A stretch of 64,000 nt of DNA, taken from positions 93,384-157,383 of the forward strand of contig CAMCIK010000002.1 in the NCBI GenBank assembly GCA_945874825.1, read 5' to 3'. Of the stretch, positions 10,380 through 20,647 are shown piece after piece. A model generated the notes under the pieces. That model saw only the letters and a program-made list of their open reading frames with translations. It was not told the origin of the DNA and made no database searches. The position numbers were made by a program, and so were the translations under genes. The stretch comes from Phenylobacterium deserti. GTDB taxonomy: Bacteria; Pseudomonadota; Alphaproteobacteria; Caulobacterales; Caulobacteraceae. Each line of letters opens with the position of its first letter. Positions within the stretch are counted from its first letter, which is position 1.

Positions 10380-11213
10380 GTGCATTTCCCGCGGCTCAGC
10401 GATTGGCTGGTTTATATCGCCATCATCCTGGCTGTGATCGTGGTGGCGGTCGGCCGGCGTGAGCGCGCGGACGCACCGCCACCGCCCCCACCACCGGCGG
10501 CGGGGGAGGGCCTCCCCCTCGGGCCCGCCTCGCCCTTCGATCCCTCGGTCATTGTCGACGCGCCAGCCACGCCGGAGCCCGGCTCCGGGACCGCCTTCTC
10601 GATTGACGACCGGGGCGTCTGGATCACCGCCCGGCATGTCGTCGACGGCTGCCGCAGGGCGGCGGTGGTCGTATCAGAGGGCCGCGGCGTTGCAGCAGAG
10701 GTCCGCATCGACCCGCAGGGCGAGGTCGCGATCCTGACCACGGAGGGTGGATCGGCGCCCCTGCCGATCGCCATCGGCCGGACCCTCAGACGAGGTGAGC
10801 GCGCCTATCACCCCGGCTTCCCGCAGGGCCGGCCCGGCGAGGCCACCTCACGCCTCATCGGCCGGGAGAACATGGTCATCCGCGGCCGAGGGGAACGCAC
10901 CGAGCCGGTCCTGGTCTGGGCCGAGACCGGGCGGACGGACCGGCTTCGGGGGAGCCTGGCCGGCCTGTCCGGGGCGCCGGCCCTGGACGACGCCGGACGG
11001 GTGATCGGCGTAACCGTGGCGGAGTCGCCGCGTCGGGGCCGTATCTACACGACCTCGCCCGAGACGCTCATTGGCGCCCTCCGGTCCGCCAACGAGAAGC
11101 CCGAGCCCGGCGCCGTCGGGGAATCCGTCACCACGGGCAATTACGGGATCGTCGCCGACAGCCTGAGACGGGACCTGAGGGTGGCCCGGGTCATCTGCCT
11201 GGAACCGGCCTGA
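10380..11213 (+). CDS. Membrane-anchored trypsin-like serine protease
   Basis: N-terminal TM, WITARHVVDGC (His region), LAGLSGAPALDDAGRVIGV (GxSG). Confidence 0.75.
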   Translation: MHFPRLSDWLVYIAIILAVIVVAVGRRERADAPPPPPPPAAGEGLPLGPASPFDPSVIVDAPATPEPGSGTAFSIDDRGVWITARHVVDGCRRAAVVVSEGRGVAAEVRIDPQGEVAILTTEGGSAPLPIAIGRTLRRGERAYHPGFPQGRPGEATSRLIGRENMVIRGRGERTEPVLVWAETGRTDRLRGSLAGLSGAPALDDAGRVIGVTVAESPRRGRIYTTSPETLIGALRSANEKPEPGAVGESVTTGNYGIVADSLRRDLRVARVICLEPA

Positions 11214-11217
11214 ACCC

Positions 11218-11898
11218 TCAGGCCGGACGGCGGATGAAGTCGAGCCAGACGGGCGCGCAGTCACCCAGGCCCTTGGCCTCGTAGCGGGTCGGGGAATGGT
11301 CGGCCGGCGGCACCCGCCAGTCTGCGGCGCTGTGTACGGGCCAGTCGAAGCGGCCGTCGGCGAGGACTGCAGCGAGCATGACATTGGCATAGGCGGCCCA
11401 GTCCGTGGCCAGCCGCAGGCGTCCGTCGGGACCCAGGAGCCGGGCGGCCTCCGCGACGAAGGCCGGGCTGAGCAGCCGGCGTTTGTGATGCCGAAGCTTG
11501 GGCCAGGGATCCGGGAACAGGACGAACATGCGATTCACGCTGGCATCGGGCAGGCGCGACATCAGATCGCGGACGTCGCCATCGTGGATGCGGACATTGG
11601 ACAGCCCCTGGTCATCCACATGGCGAAGCGCGCTGGCGACGCCATTCACGAAGGGCTCGGCGCCCAGGATCAGGACGTCCGGATGGCGGACGGCCTGGGC
11701 CGCCATGTGCTCGCCGCCACCAAACCCCACCTCCAGCCAGGTCTCCGCCGCGGTAGGCCAAAGGCGGGCCGGGTCCACCGGACCCTCAGCCGGCGGGCGG
11801 AGGGACGGCAGGAGGGTGTCCAGGAGTGAGGCCTGCCGCGGCTTCAGCGTCCGCGAGCGAATGCGCCCGAAGGATCGCAGGGGCGGCGGGGTCTCCAC
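11218..11898 (-). CDS. trmB: tRNA (guanine-N7-)-methyltransferase
   Basis: WLEVGFGGGEHMAAQA, MFVLFPDPWPKLRHHKRRL. Confidence 0.92.
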   Translation of the reverse strand: METPPPLRSFGRIRSRTLKPRQASLLDTLLPSLRPPAEGPVDPARLWPTAAETWLEVGFGGGEHMAAQAVRHPDVLILGAEPFVNGVASALRHVDDQGLSNVRIHDGDVRDLMSRLPDASVNRMFVLFPDPWPKLRHHKRRLLSPAFVAEAARLLGPDGRLRLATDWAAYANVMLAAVLADGRFDWPVHSAADWRVPPADHSPTRYEAKGLGDCAPVWLDFIRRPA

Positions 11899-11905
11899 GC
11901 GGGGG

Positions 11906-13126
11906 TCAGGCCAGCCCGCGCAGGGCGTCCACAAGATCCGTCCGCTCCCAGGAGAAGCCGCCGTCAGAATCCGGCTCGCGCCCGAAATGGCCATAGGCGG
12001 CGGTGCGGGCGTAGATCGGCCGGTTAAGGCCCAGGTGCCGGCGGATGGCCGCCGGCGTGGCACCGCCGATCATCTCGGGCAGGGCCATCTCCAGCTTGGC
12101 GGGATCGACATCGCCCTCGCCGTGTAGGTCGACGTAGAAGCTCAGGGGCGCCGAAACCCCAATGGCATAGCTGATCTGGATCGTGCAGCGGCGCGAAAGC
12201 CCGGCCGCCACCACGTTCTTGGCCAGGTAGCGGCAGGCGTAGGCGGCCGAGCGGTCAACCTTGGTGGGATCCTTGCCCGAGAAGGCGCCGCCGCCGTGGG
12301 GGGCAGCCCCGCCATAGGTGTCGACGATGATCTTCCGGCCCGTCAGGCCGGCGTCACCATCAGGGCCGCCCTGGACGAAGCGGCCGGTAGGATTGACGTG
12401 CCAGACCGTGTTGGGCGTGAGGAGGCCGTCCGGGAAGACGCCCTCCACCAGGGGGCGAATGGCCTCCTGGATCCGGGCGGGGGTGGCGAGCCTCAGGCCG
12501 ATTCGCCGGGCGTGCTGGGTCGAGATGACGAGTTGGGTGACCTCAACCGGCCGCCCGTTCTCGTAGCGCAGGGTGACCTGGCTCTTGGCGTCGGGCTCGA
12601 GGAACTCCATCTCGCCTGACCGGCGGGCGTTGGCCAGGCGGCGCAGGATCTCGTGCGAGTACTGAAGGGTGGCCGGCATGAGGGCCGGGGTCTCATCGCA
12701 GGCGTAGCCGAACATAATCCCCTGGTCGCCGGCGCCCTCGTCCTTGGCATTGGTGGCGTCGACGCCCTGGGCGATGTCGCCGGACTGGCCGTGCAGGTGG
12801 CAGGCGTACTTCGCCTTCTTCCAGTGAAAGCCCTTCTGCTCGTAGCCAATGTCGCGGACAGCCTCCCGCACCTTCGGCTCAAGGGTCGAGATCACCTCCC
12901 GGGTAAAGGCGCGGTTCTCGGTCTTGTCGCCGCCGGGTCGCGTCGCACGCACCTCGCCGGCGAGGATGATCCGGTTGGTGGTGACCAGGGTCTCGCAAGC
13001 GACCCGAGCCTCAGGATCAGCGGCAATGAAGGCGTCGACCACCGTATCGGAAATCCTGTCCGCCACCTTGTCGGGATGGCCTTCGGAAACGCTTTCGCTG
13101 GTGAAGATATAGGAGGGGCGGGTCAA
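11906..13126 (-). CDS. metK: S-adenosylmethionine synthetase
   Basis: [61 protein letters not shown] start. Confidence 0.96.
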   Translation of the reverse strand: MTRPSYIFTSESVSEGHPDKVADRISDTVVDAFIAADPEARVACETLVTTNRIILAGEVRATRPGGDKTENRAFTREVISTLEPKVREAVRDIGYEQKGFHWKKAKYACHLHGQSGDIAQGVDATNAKDEGAGDQGIMFGYACDETPALMPATLQYSHEILRRLANARRSGEMEFLEPDAKSQVTLRYENGRPVEVTQLVISTQHARRIGLRLATPARIQEAIRPLVEGVFPDGLLTPNTVWHVNPTGRFVQGGPDGDAGLTGRKIIVDTYGGAAPHGGGAFSGKDPTKVDRSAAYACRYLAKNVVAAGLSRRCTIQISYAIGVSAPLSFYVDLHGEGDVDPAKLEMALPEMIGGATPAAIRRHLGLNRPIYARTAAYGHFGREPDSDGGFSWERTDLVDALRGLA

Positions 13127-14742
13127 TTGACGGCTCCGTCTGGATCGCGGCGCGCTCCACGTGAGCGCCTTCGCCTGAAAAGTCCTATAAAGATTTCTTT
13201 ATGTCCTGCAAGCGCGCCTGAGATCAGCAGCAGGCCCAGGAAGGGTCCGTCGCCGAAGCGGACATAGGGCGTCGGCGGGCGGGCGGCAGGCAGGGGCTGG
13301 TCAATGACGCCGACGGCGCCGAGCCCGAGCACCGGTCCAGTGAGCCGGCCGCTGGAATCGATAACGGCGGAGACCCCCGTGGGCGTGGAGCGCACGATCG
13401 GTAGGCCTTCCTCGATGGCGCGGTAGCGAGCCATGTTGAGGTGCTGCCAGGGTCCGGAGGCGCGGCCAAACCAGGCGTCATTGGAGACGTTCAGGATCCA
13501 GGCGGGCCGCTCACCAGCCCGCCGGGCGGCGGCGCGGGTAAATCCCGGGAAGAGGGCCTCATAGCAGATCATCGGCTGGAACGCCGGCAGGCGTGCAAGC
13601 TGGAGGGGCCGGGGCGGAGGGCCGGGTGTGAAGTCTTCAGGCATGCGGACCAGGCTGCGCAGGCCGATCCGCCCGGCCAGGTCGCCGAGGGGAATGAACT
13701 CCCCGAAAGGCACCAGCTGGTGTTTGTCGTAGACGCCGGCGACGACCAGGTCGGACGCGGTTCCCTCCAGTACCATCAGGCTGTTGTGGTAGACGACGCC
13801 CCCGTCGGGCCCGGCCTCGGCCCGGTTGGCCCCCATGGCCAGGATCTGACCCGGCGCAAGGGCAGAAGCCAGCGCCTCCCGCCAGCCTTGGCCAGGGATC
13901 ATCAGGTCGTTGATGATCGCGGGCAAGGCACCCTCTGGCCACACGACGATGTCGGGGGCCTGGGCCGCCGGGCGGCGGGTCAGGTCAACATAGACTCGGA
14001 GGATGGAGGGCAGGTTCTCCGGGCGCCACTTGGTCTTCTGGTCAATATCCGCCTGGACGATGCGGATCCGGGGGCCCGCCTCCCCGGCAGGTGTCCCGGC
14101 GACCCGGTGGGTGCCCCAGGCGAAGAGAACAAGGGCTGGCACCAGCACGGCGGCGGCCCGCGACAGCCTGCGGCCCGGGGTGCCCGGGTCGAGGATCCAG
14201 GCGGGTGCGGCAGCGAGGGCCAAGGTCATCCAGGTCAGGCCGTAGGCGCCGACGAGGGCTGCGGCCTGGGACAGGGGCGAGCCGGCCGGCCAGGCTTCAC
14301 CCGGCAGGTTCCAGGGGAAGCCCGTCAGGAGGTGCCCGCGCAGCCATTCGGCCCCCGCGAAGGCCCCGGCGAAGACCAGGACCCGGGCCCAGCCCTGGGG
14401 CCGGAGGCGACGCCACCCCGCCCCCGCCGCCGCCCAGAAGAGGGACAGGCCTCCAGCCATCAGGACGAGGGCGAAGGGCGCCATCCAGCCATGGGTCCGC
14501 TCGTCCACCAGGAAGGGCTCGACGATCCAGGCCACCGAGACCGAGAAATAGCCCAGGCCGGCAAGCCAGCCCCTGAAGGCCGCCGCCCGGAGGGGTTGCG
14601 GAGCGGGGCGGTCCAGGGCCCAGAGGATCAGGGCAAAGCCCGCCAGCCCCGGCAGGAAGCTGAAGGGCGGGAAGGCGAGGGCGGCCAGGACGCCACCGGC
14701 GAGGGCGGCGGAGCCGGCCAGGACGGCGGACCGCGGAGGCAA
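13123..14742 (-). CDS. lnt: Apolipoprotein N-acyltransferase
   Basis: [48 protein letters not shown]. Confidence 0.93.
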   Translation of the reverse strand: MPPRSAVLAGSAALAGGVLAALAFPPFSFLPGLAGFALILWALDRPAPQPLRAAAFRGWLAGLGYFSVSVAWIVEPFLVDERTHGWMAPFALVLMAGGLSLFWAAAGAGWRRLRPQGWARVLVFAGAFAGAEWLRGHLLTGFPWNLPGEAWPAGSPLSQAAALVGAYGLTWMTLALAAAPAWILDPGTPGRRLSRAAAVLVPALVLFAWGTHRVAGTPAGEAGPRIRIVQADIDQKTKWRPENLPSILRVYVDLTRRPAAQAPDIVVWPEGALPAIINDLMIPGQGWREALASALAPGQILAMGANRAEAGPDGGVVYHNSLMVLEGTASDLVVAGVYDKHQLVPFGEFIPLGDLAGRIGLRSLVRMPEDFTPGPPPRPLQLARLPAFQPMICYEALFPGFTRAAARRAGERPAWILNVSNDAWFGRASGPWQHLNMARYRAIEEGLPIVRSTPTGVSAVIDSSGRLTGPVLGLGAVGVIDQPLPAARPPTPYVRFGDGPFLGLLLISGALAGHKEIFIGLFRRRRSRGARRDPDGAVN

Positions 14743-14744
14743 GG

Positions 14745-15632
14745 TCAGTCGGCGGGAGGCGGCAGCGGAGTGGAGGGGCGGATCCGGACCCGCTTGATCC
14801 GGCGGGGATCGGCATCGAGCACCTGGATCTCGTAACCCTCGGGCAAGGCGATCACCTCGCCCCGGCGGGGAAGTCGGCCAGCAACGGCGGCGACCAGGCC
14901 GCCGACCGTGTCGATTTCCTCATCCATGTCCGGCGGCGTCAGGTTGAGTCCGAGCACGGCCTCGAGCTCCTCAAGCGGGGCCCGGGCGTCGACATCGAAG
15001 GCACCGTCCGGCCGCGCCATGACGCCGGCGACCTGGGCCTCGTCGTGTTCATCATCGATGTCGCCCACCACGGCCTCGACCAGGTCCTCCAGGGATACAA
15101 GGCCGTCCGTGCCGCCGAACTCGTCAATCACCAGGGCCATATGGGTGCGGGTCGCCTGCATCCGCAGGAGCAGGTCGGCGGCGCGCATGGAAGCGGGCAC
15201 GTAAAGGGCGTCCCGCCTGAGCCGCATCAGGACCGATTCCGCCGCCGCCCCCCGGCGGCTGCGAGGCCGGACGCCGGTGGCCATCTGCTTGAAGACGTCC
15301 TTGACGTGGACGACGCCCAGGGGATCGTCGAGGGTCTCCCGGTAAATCGGCATGCGGGAGTGCTCGGCCTCGATGAAGCGGGCCACGACCTCCTCGAAGG
15401 GGGTATCCACCTCGACGGCAACGATATCCGCCCGAGGGGTCATGACGTCGTCGACCCTCAGGGACTGGAAAGCCTGGGCCTGGTCGACCAGGCGGCCCCC
15501 GGCGGCCTCCGCCAGGGCCGCCGCCGCCGTGGCGTCAGGGGTGCGGTCGCGGGGCCCGAACAGCCGGAAGATTCGGCCTGCGAGGCCCCGCCCTTGTCGC
15601 CCCTCCGGGGCGGGCGCTTCATGATTGGCCAT
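14745..15632 (-). CDS. CorC/HlyC-type CBS-domain protein
   Basis: VDDVMTPRADIVAVEVDTPFEEVV, HMALVIDEFGGTDGLVSLEDLVEAVVGDI. Confidence 0.92.
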   Translation of the reverse strand: MANHEAPAPEGRQGRGLAGRIFRLFGPRDRTPDATAAAALAEAAGGRLVDQAQAFQSLRVDDVMTPRADIVAVEVDTPFEEVVARFIEAEHSRMPIYRETLDDPLGVVHVKDVFKQMATGVRPRSRRGAAAESVLMRLRRDALYVPASMRAADLLLRMQATRTHMALVIDEFGGTDGLVSLEDLVEAVVGDIDDEHDEAQVAGVMARPDGAFDVDARAPLEELEAVLGLNLTPPDMDEEIDTVGGLVAAVAGRLPRRGEVIALPEGYEIQVLDADPRRIKRVRIRPSTPLPPPAD

Positions 15633-16110
15633 GGTCTCCTCTTTCGGCAGCGTAGGGGTCAGGTGCCCCCAGGCCCGCCAGGATTTCCGTTTCGAGGCCC
15701 TCCATCTCGGCGGCCTCTTCGTCGGTTTCGTGGTTATAGCCTACAAGATGCAGGACGCCGTGCGCCACGAGATGTTGCAGGTGATGCTCAAAGCGCTTGT
15801 CCTGGGCCTCGGCCTCCCCTCGGCAGGTTTCGAAGGCCAGGGCGACATCACCCAGCCAGCCCCCGGGATTGGCGGGGGCCGGAAAGGACAGGACGTTGGT
15901 GGGCCCGGCCTTCGACCGGAAGGCGGCGTTCAGGTCCGCTAGCCGGGCGTCGTCGGCCAGAAGTATGGCCAGTCCACCCCGAGCGTCCGCCGCCGCAAGG
16001 GCGGCCTCCGCAGCCTCGCGGGCGAGGCCGGCCGCGTCCGCGGGGCCGAAACCCCAGTCGCCGCCCTCCACGAGCACTTCGATCCCACCCGTCCCGGCAT
16101 CTGGCGTCAT
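15619..16110 (-). CDS. ybeY: Endoribonuclease YbeY
   Basis: HLVAHGVLHLVGYNHETDEEAAEME matches the HGxLHLxGYDH motif. Confidence 0.93.
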   Translation of the reverse strand: MTPDAGTGGIEVLVEGGDWGFGPADAAGLAREAAEAALAAADARGGLAILLADDARLADLNAAFRSKAGPTNVLSFPAPANPGGWLGDVALAFETCRGEAEAQDKRFEHHLQHLVAHGVLHLVGYNHETDEEAAEMEGLETEILAGLGAPDPYAAERGDHGQS

Positions 16111-17060
16111 TGCGCGGAACCCGGCGGGCGGCTATCGGCCTCGTAGGCCCGGACAATCCGCTCGACCAGGGGATGGCGCACAACATCCTCAGGCCCGAAG
16201 CGGGCGATGCCGATGCCCTTTTCGCCCTCCAACAGGGCGACGGCATGGGCCAGGCCGGAATCCCGGGGTTGGGGCAGGTCGATCTGGCTGGGATCGCCGG
16301 TCACGACCATCTTGGCCCGCTCGCCCAGGCGGGTCAGGACCATTCGCATCTGCATGCGGGAGCAGTTCTGCGCCTCATCCACAATGATGTAGGCCTCAGA
16401 CAGGGTCCGGCCCCGCATGAAGGCGATGGGCGCAAGCTCGATCTCGCCCTTCTCCCGACGCCGGCGGAACTGCTCGGCCCCCAGTATGTCGGTCAGGGCC
16501 TCCCAGACCGGTGCCATGTAGGGGTCGACCTTCTCGGTCAGGTCGCCGGGAAGAAAACCCAGACGCTCGCCGGCCTCCACCGCCGGGCGCGAGACAATCA
16601 GCCGTTCGACATCACCCCGCAGGAGGGCGCCGACGCCAGCGGCCACGGCGAGGAAGGTCTTTCCGGTGCCGGCGGGGCCAAGCCCGAAGACCAGGTCATT
16701 GCGGGCCAGGACCTCGAGATAGCGGGCCTGGGCGGGCGTCCGCGGCGACACTGGGCCCCGACGCCCCGAGGGCAGGGCGCCGGGCGGCAAGCCCCGCCCG
16801 GTCCGGGCCTGGCCGATGGCCACGCGCACATCCGCCTCAGCGACCTCCAGCCCCCGTTCCGCGCGGAGGGCCAGGGTCTCGACAACCCTCTTGGCCGAGG
16901 CGCGACCGCGCACGTCGCCGGTCAGAGCAACACCTCCGCCCGGGGTCTCGACCAGGACGTCGAAGGCGTCCTCGATCAGGGCGGCATGCCGGCTGGAGGG
17001 ACCTGAGACGGCCCGGGCGGCGGCGTCGGAAAGGGTCACGAACTCTGCAGTGCGGCTCAT
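16107..17060 (-). CDS. PhoH family ATPase
   Basis: [41 protein letters not shown]. Confidence 0.94.
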   Translation of the reverse strand: MSRTAEFVTLSDAAARAVSGPSSRHAALIEDAFDVLVETPGGGVALTGDVRGRASAKRVVETLALRAERGLEVAEADVRVAIGQARTGRGLPPGALPSGRRGPVSPRTPAQARYLEVLARNDLVFGLGPAGTGKTFLAVAAGVGALLRGDVERLIVSRPAVEAGERLGFLPGDLTEKVDPYMAPVWEALTDILGAEQFRRRREKGEIELAPIAFMRGRTLSEAYIIVDEAQNCSRMQMRMVLTRLGERAKMVVTGDPSQIDLPQPRDSGLAHAVALLEGEKGIGIARFGPEDVVRHPLVERIVRAYEADSRPPGSAQ

Positions 17061-18409
17061 GCGGTCTGGGTTTCAGCGACAAGGGTCCCCGCCAGGCTCA
17101 TCCGGGCGGCGGCGTCGATTCGGACCGGGGCGATCCGGCCGATGAGTTCGGCGGGACCGTCACAGTGCACGGCCTGGAGGTAGGGGCTGCGGCCAGACAA
17201 CTGGCCCGGGTGGCGGCCAAGTTTCTCGAAGAGGACGGACAGGGTCCGTCCCTCCTGGGCGGTGTTGAAGGCCTTCTGCTGGGACTCGATCAGGGCGTTC
17301 AGGCGGGCCAGGCGCTCATCCTTCACCGCCTCGTCCACCTGTCCGGGCTGGGCTGCCGCCGGGGTCCCGGGTCGCCGGGAATACTTGAAGGTGAAGGCCG
17401 AGGCGTAGCCAACCTCCCGCACCAGGGCCAGGGTGGCCTCGAAGTCGGCCTCGCGCTCGCCGGGAAAGCCGACGATGAAGTCGCCGGAGAGGGCGATGTC
17501 AGGCCGGACCGCGCGGATCTTCTCCGCCAGGCGCAGGTAGGACTCGGCGGTATGGCCGCGGTTCATGGCCTTGAGGATCCGGTCAGACCCCGACTGCACA
17601 GGTAGGTGCAAGTAGGGCATGAGCTGGGGCAGGTCGGCATGGGCGGCGATCAGGTCGTCGTCCATGTCCCGGGGATGGCTGGTGGTGTAGCGGATCCGGT
17701 CCAGGCCCTCGATCCGGGCGAGCTGCCGGGCCAGGCCGCCAAGACCGCCCTCTCCCGACCAAGCGTTGACGTTCTGGCCCAGAAGGGTGACCTCGCGCAC
17801 CCCGCGGGCGGCGAGGGACCGGGCCTCGGCGAGGATCTCGCCCGCCGGACGCGACCACTCCGCCCCGCGGGTGTAGGGCACGACGCAGAAGGTACAGAAC
17901 TTGTCACAGCCTTCCTGGATGGTGAGGAAGGCGGTGACGCCCGACGTCGTCCGGGTGGCACCCAGGGCGTCGAACTTGGCCTCGGGGGCGAAGTCGGCCG
18001 CCAGGCGGTCGCCGCGGGAGCGGTGTGTCCGGGCGATCAGCTCAGGCAGCTGGTGGTAGGCCTGGGGTCCGACCACCAGGTCTACCGCCGGCTGGCGGCG
18101 GAGGATCTCCTCGCCCTCAGCCTGGGCGACGCAGCCGGCGACGGCGATGGTCATTCCCAGCCCGGCCGCGGCACGCTCGGCCTTGAGGGCCTTCAGCTGT
18201 CCCAGCTCGGAATAGACCTTCTCGGTGGCCTTCTCGCGGATGTGGCAGGTGTTCAGGACAACGAGGTCGGCCTCTTCCGGCCGCTCGGTCATGATATAGC
18301 CCAGCGGCACCAAGACATCGGCCATCCGCTCGCTGTCGTAGACGTTCATCTGGCAACCGTAGGTGCGGATGTAGAGCCGCCGCGGTGCCAGTGGGGAAGG
18401 GTCACTCAT
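17057..18409 (-). CDS. miaB: tRNA-2-methylthio-N6-dimethylallyladenosine synthase
   Basis: [36 protein letters not shown] (radical SAM), TRAM C-terminus. Confidence 0.95.
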   Translation of the reverse strand: MSDPSPLAPRRLYIRTYGCQMNVYDSERMADVLVPLGYIMTERPEEADLVVLNTCHIREKATEKVYSELGQLKALKAERAAAGLGMTIAVAGCVAQAEGEEILRRQPAVDLVVGPQAYHQLPELIARTHRSRGDRLAADFAPEAKFDALGATRTTSGVTAFLTIQEGCDKFCTFCVVPYTRGAEWSRPAGEILAEARSLAARGVREVTLLGQNVNAWSGEGGLGGLARQLARIEGLDRIRYTTSHPRDMDDDLIAAHADLPQLMPYLHLPVQSGSDRILKAMNRGHTAESYLRLAEKIRAVRPDIALSGDFIVGFPGEREADFEATLALVREVGYASAFTFKYSRRPGTPAAAQPGQVDEAVKDERLARLNALIESQQKAFNTAQEGRTLSVLFEKLGRHPGQLSGRSPYLQAVHCDGPAELIGRIAPVRIDAAARMSLAGTLVAETQTA

Positions 18410-18809
18410 GGATGGGAAGGCCGTAGAGCTCCAGCCGGTGATCGACAAGGCGGTAGCCAAGCCGGCGGGCGATGGCTTCCTGGAGGGCCTCGATCTCCGC
18501 GTCGACAAACTCGATCACCTTGCCGGTGGTCATGTCGATCAGGTGGTCGTGGTGTGTCTCGGGCGCTTCTTCGTAGCGGGAGCGTCCGTCCCGGAAGTCA
18601 TGCCGGGAAATGATCCCCGAGTCCTCGAGGAGCCGGACCGTGCGATAGACGGTCGCGATGGAGATACGCGGATCCACGGCGTGGGCCCTGCGGTGCAGTT
18701 CCTCCACGTCCGGATGGTCCTGGGCGTCAGAAAGCACCCGGGCGATCACCCGGCGCTGTTCGGTCATGCGCATGCCCTTGGCGATGCAGAGGTTCTCGAT
18801 ACGGTCCAC
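18402..18809 (-). CDS. fur: Fur family transcriptional regulator
   Basis: [56 protein letters not shown]. Confidence 0.92.
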   Translation of the reverse strand: MDRIENLCIAKGMRMTEQRRVIARVLSDAQDHPDVEELHRRAHAVDPRISIATVYRTVRLLEDSGIISRHDFRDGRSRYEEAPETHHDHLIDMTTGKVIEFVDAEIEALQEAIARRLGYRLVDHRLELYGLPIHE

Positions 18810-18841
18810 GCGGGGGCCTCCTCGGCTTCAGGATAGGGTCT

Positions 18842-19285
18842 TCAGGGCTCTATGTTAAGCGCTCGCCGCAGAACAAGGGCGTCAGCCGTCCCATCGCCCG
18901 GACGGGGATAGTAACGCCTCCGGCGCCCGACCTCCCCGAAGCCACAGCCGGCGTAGAGCCGCAAGGCGGCGAGATTGTCTTCGGCCACTTCCAGGAAGAC
19001 CCGTTCCGCGCCGTCTGCCCGTGCGGCCTCGAGGGCCGCCTGGACAAGCCGGCGACCGGTGCCAGCGCCTCGCGCCTCCGGGCGGACGCCCACAGTGAGG
19101 ACCTCGGCCTCCCCGGCGACGGTTCGGACGAGGATCATCCCGGCACCGTCCTCGATCAGGGCGACGGCGTCCAGGCTGGCGATCTCGGCGGCGCTCCAGC
19201 CGGGACTGAAGGCAGCGGCGTGAAGGTCGGCGAGGGCGGCAAGGTCCTCTGCCCCGGCGCGGCGGACGGTCATGCGGACGGTCAT
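18842..19285 (-). CDS. rimI: Ribosomal-protein-alanine N-acetyltransferase
   Basis: GNAT fold VGVRPEARGAGTGRRLVQAAL, LEVAEDNLAALRLYAGCGF; next to tsaB. Confidence 0.88.
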   Translation of the reverse strand: MTVRMTVRRAGAEDLAALADLHAAAFSPGWSAAEIASLDAVALIEDGAGMILVRTVAGEAEVLTVGVRPEARGAGTGRRLVQAALEAARADGAERVFLEVAEDNLAALRLYAGCGFGEVGRRRRYYPRPGDGTADALVLRRALNIEP

Positions 19286-19914
19286 TCCGGCAACCTGCCG
19301 CCCGGCAGGCGGGCGTCCGGAGGGCGCATATAGAGCGGGATCAGGGGTCCGGGCTGGCGAAGGACAGCCATCCGCGCGGCGACCGCGGCGTCGGGGGCCG
19401 CGAGGGCGAGTCTCTCGGCTCCGGGCAGAACTCCCGTCGCCAGCTCGACGGCGCCAAGGATCCGCGCCACAGGCGCCAGGGCCTCCAGTTCCGCCTCAGG
19501 GCCGAGGACCGGGGGTCCGAGGGCAACGCCGTCCTCGAAGACCTGATGGCAGATCGCCTCTCCCCGCCCGGGCAGGAGAACCAGGGTCCGGCCGGGCAAC
19601 CCGGCGAAGGGCGCGGCCAGGACCTCCAGGCAGCCTAGGCCGATCACCGGGCGGTCGAGGGCCAGGCCCAGTCCCTTGGCGAAGGCCAGGCCCACCCTCA
19701 GGCCGGTGAAGGACCCCGGGCCCAGGGTGACGGCGATGCGGTCGAGTTGTGCGAAGGCCAGGCCGGCGCGGGCTATGACCTCCTGCGCCAGGGGGCCCAG
19801 ACGCTCCTGGTGCCCCCTGTCCATGGGCTCCGAAGCCGAGACCACCGGGCCCTCCCCGTCCAGGACCGCAACGGAGCAGGCCGCCAGGCAGGTGTCGATG
19901 GCGAGGACCCGCAC
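19282..19914 (-). CDS. tsaB: tRNA threonylcarbamoyladenosine biosynthesis protein TsaB
   Basis: LAIDTCLAACSVAVLD, VTLGPGSFTGLRVGLAFAKGL. Confidence 0.93.
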   Translation of the reverse strand: MRVLAIDTCLAACSVAVLDGEGPVVSASEPMDRGHQERLGPLAQEVIARAGLAFAQLDRIAVTLGPGSFTGLRVGLAFAKGLGLALDRPVIGLGCLEVLAAPFAGLPGRTLVLLPGRGEAICHQVFEDGVALGPPVLGPEAELEALAPVARILGAVELATGVLPGAERLALAAPDAAVAARMAVLRQPGPLIPLYMRPPDARLPGGRLPE

Positions 19915-19920
19915 CTTGGC

Positions 19921-20487
19921 CTAGAGGGTCTGCTCGACCCGCACCACCTCGGGGACATAGTGCTTGAGCATGTTCTCGACGCCCGACTTGAGGGTGGCGG
20001 AGGACGAGGGGCATCCGGCGCAGGCGCCGCGCATGTGCAGCCAGACCGTTCCGGTATCCGGCTCGAAGCGGTCGAACAGGATGTCCCCGCCGTCGCGGGC
20101 AACGGCCGGCCGGATGCGGGTATCGAGCAGCTCGCGGATCTCAGCCACCACCTGGGCCGTCTCGCCCTCGTAGGCGTCCTCGTCCCCCGCCGCCTCGGCC
20201 CCGGCCCCGAAGAGCAGCTGGCCAGAGGTGAAGTGGTCCATGATCGCCGCCAGGACCGGAGCCTTGAGATGGTCCCAGTCCGCCGAGACAAGCTTTCCGA
20301 CCGTCAGGAAGTCAGCCCCGAAGAAGACGCGGTTCACCCCGTCGAGGTCAAAGATCGCGGCCGCCAGGGGCGAGGCCCCGGCCTCCTCGGCGGAGCGGAA
20401 GTCCCGGGACCCGGTCTCCATCACGGTACGGCCGGGCAGGAACTTCAGGACCTGGGGGTTCGGTGTCGTTTCAGTCTGGATGAACAT
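19921..20487 (-). CDS. NifU family Fe-S scaffold protein
   Basis: MFIQTETTPNPQVLKFLPG; HMRGACAGCPSSSATLKSGVENMLKHYVPEV. Confidence 0.92.
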   Translation of the reverse strand: MFIQTETTPNPQVLKFLPGRTVMETGSRDFRSAEEAGASPLAAAIFDLDGVNRVFFGADFLTVGKLVSADWDHLKAPVLAAIMDHFTSGQLLFGAGAEAAGDEDAYEGETAQVVAEIRELLDTRIRPAVARDGGDILFDRFEPDTGTVWLHMRGACAGCPSSSATLKSGVENMLKHYVPEVVRVEQTL

Positions 20488-20647
20488 GGGACTGATTTGG
20501 CCCGTCGCGGCCCGCGACGCAAGATCACCAAAGGTGAGGGGGGCATCCTTCAGTACGCATTGAACCCTCCGGGGAAAGGGTGTATCGCGCCCGTCGCCTG
20601 TCGGCATGGAGCCGCCGGGGCGGGGCGCAGGCCCCCCGAGGATAAAC

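Noticed and set aside
15045-17006. 653-aa plus-strand ORF across corC, ybeY and phoH
   Set aside because: Spans three well-supported opposite-strand genes and has no recognisable domain; high-GC artifact.
20490-20647. Possible riboswitch in the kup leader
   Set aside because: Structured GC-rich leader, but no recognisable riboswitch consensus.
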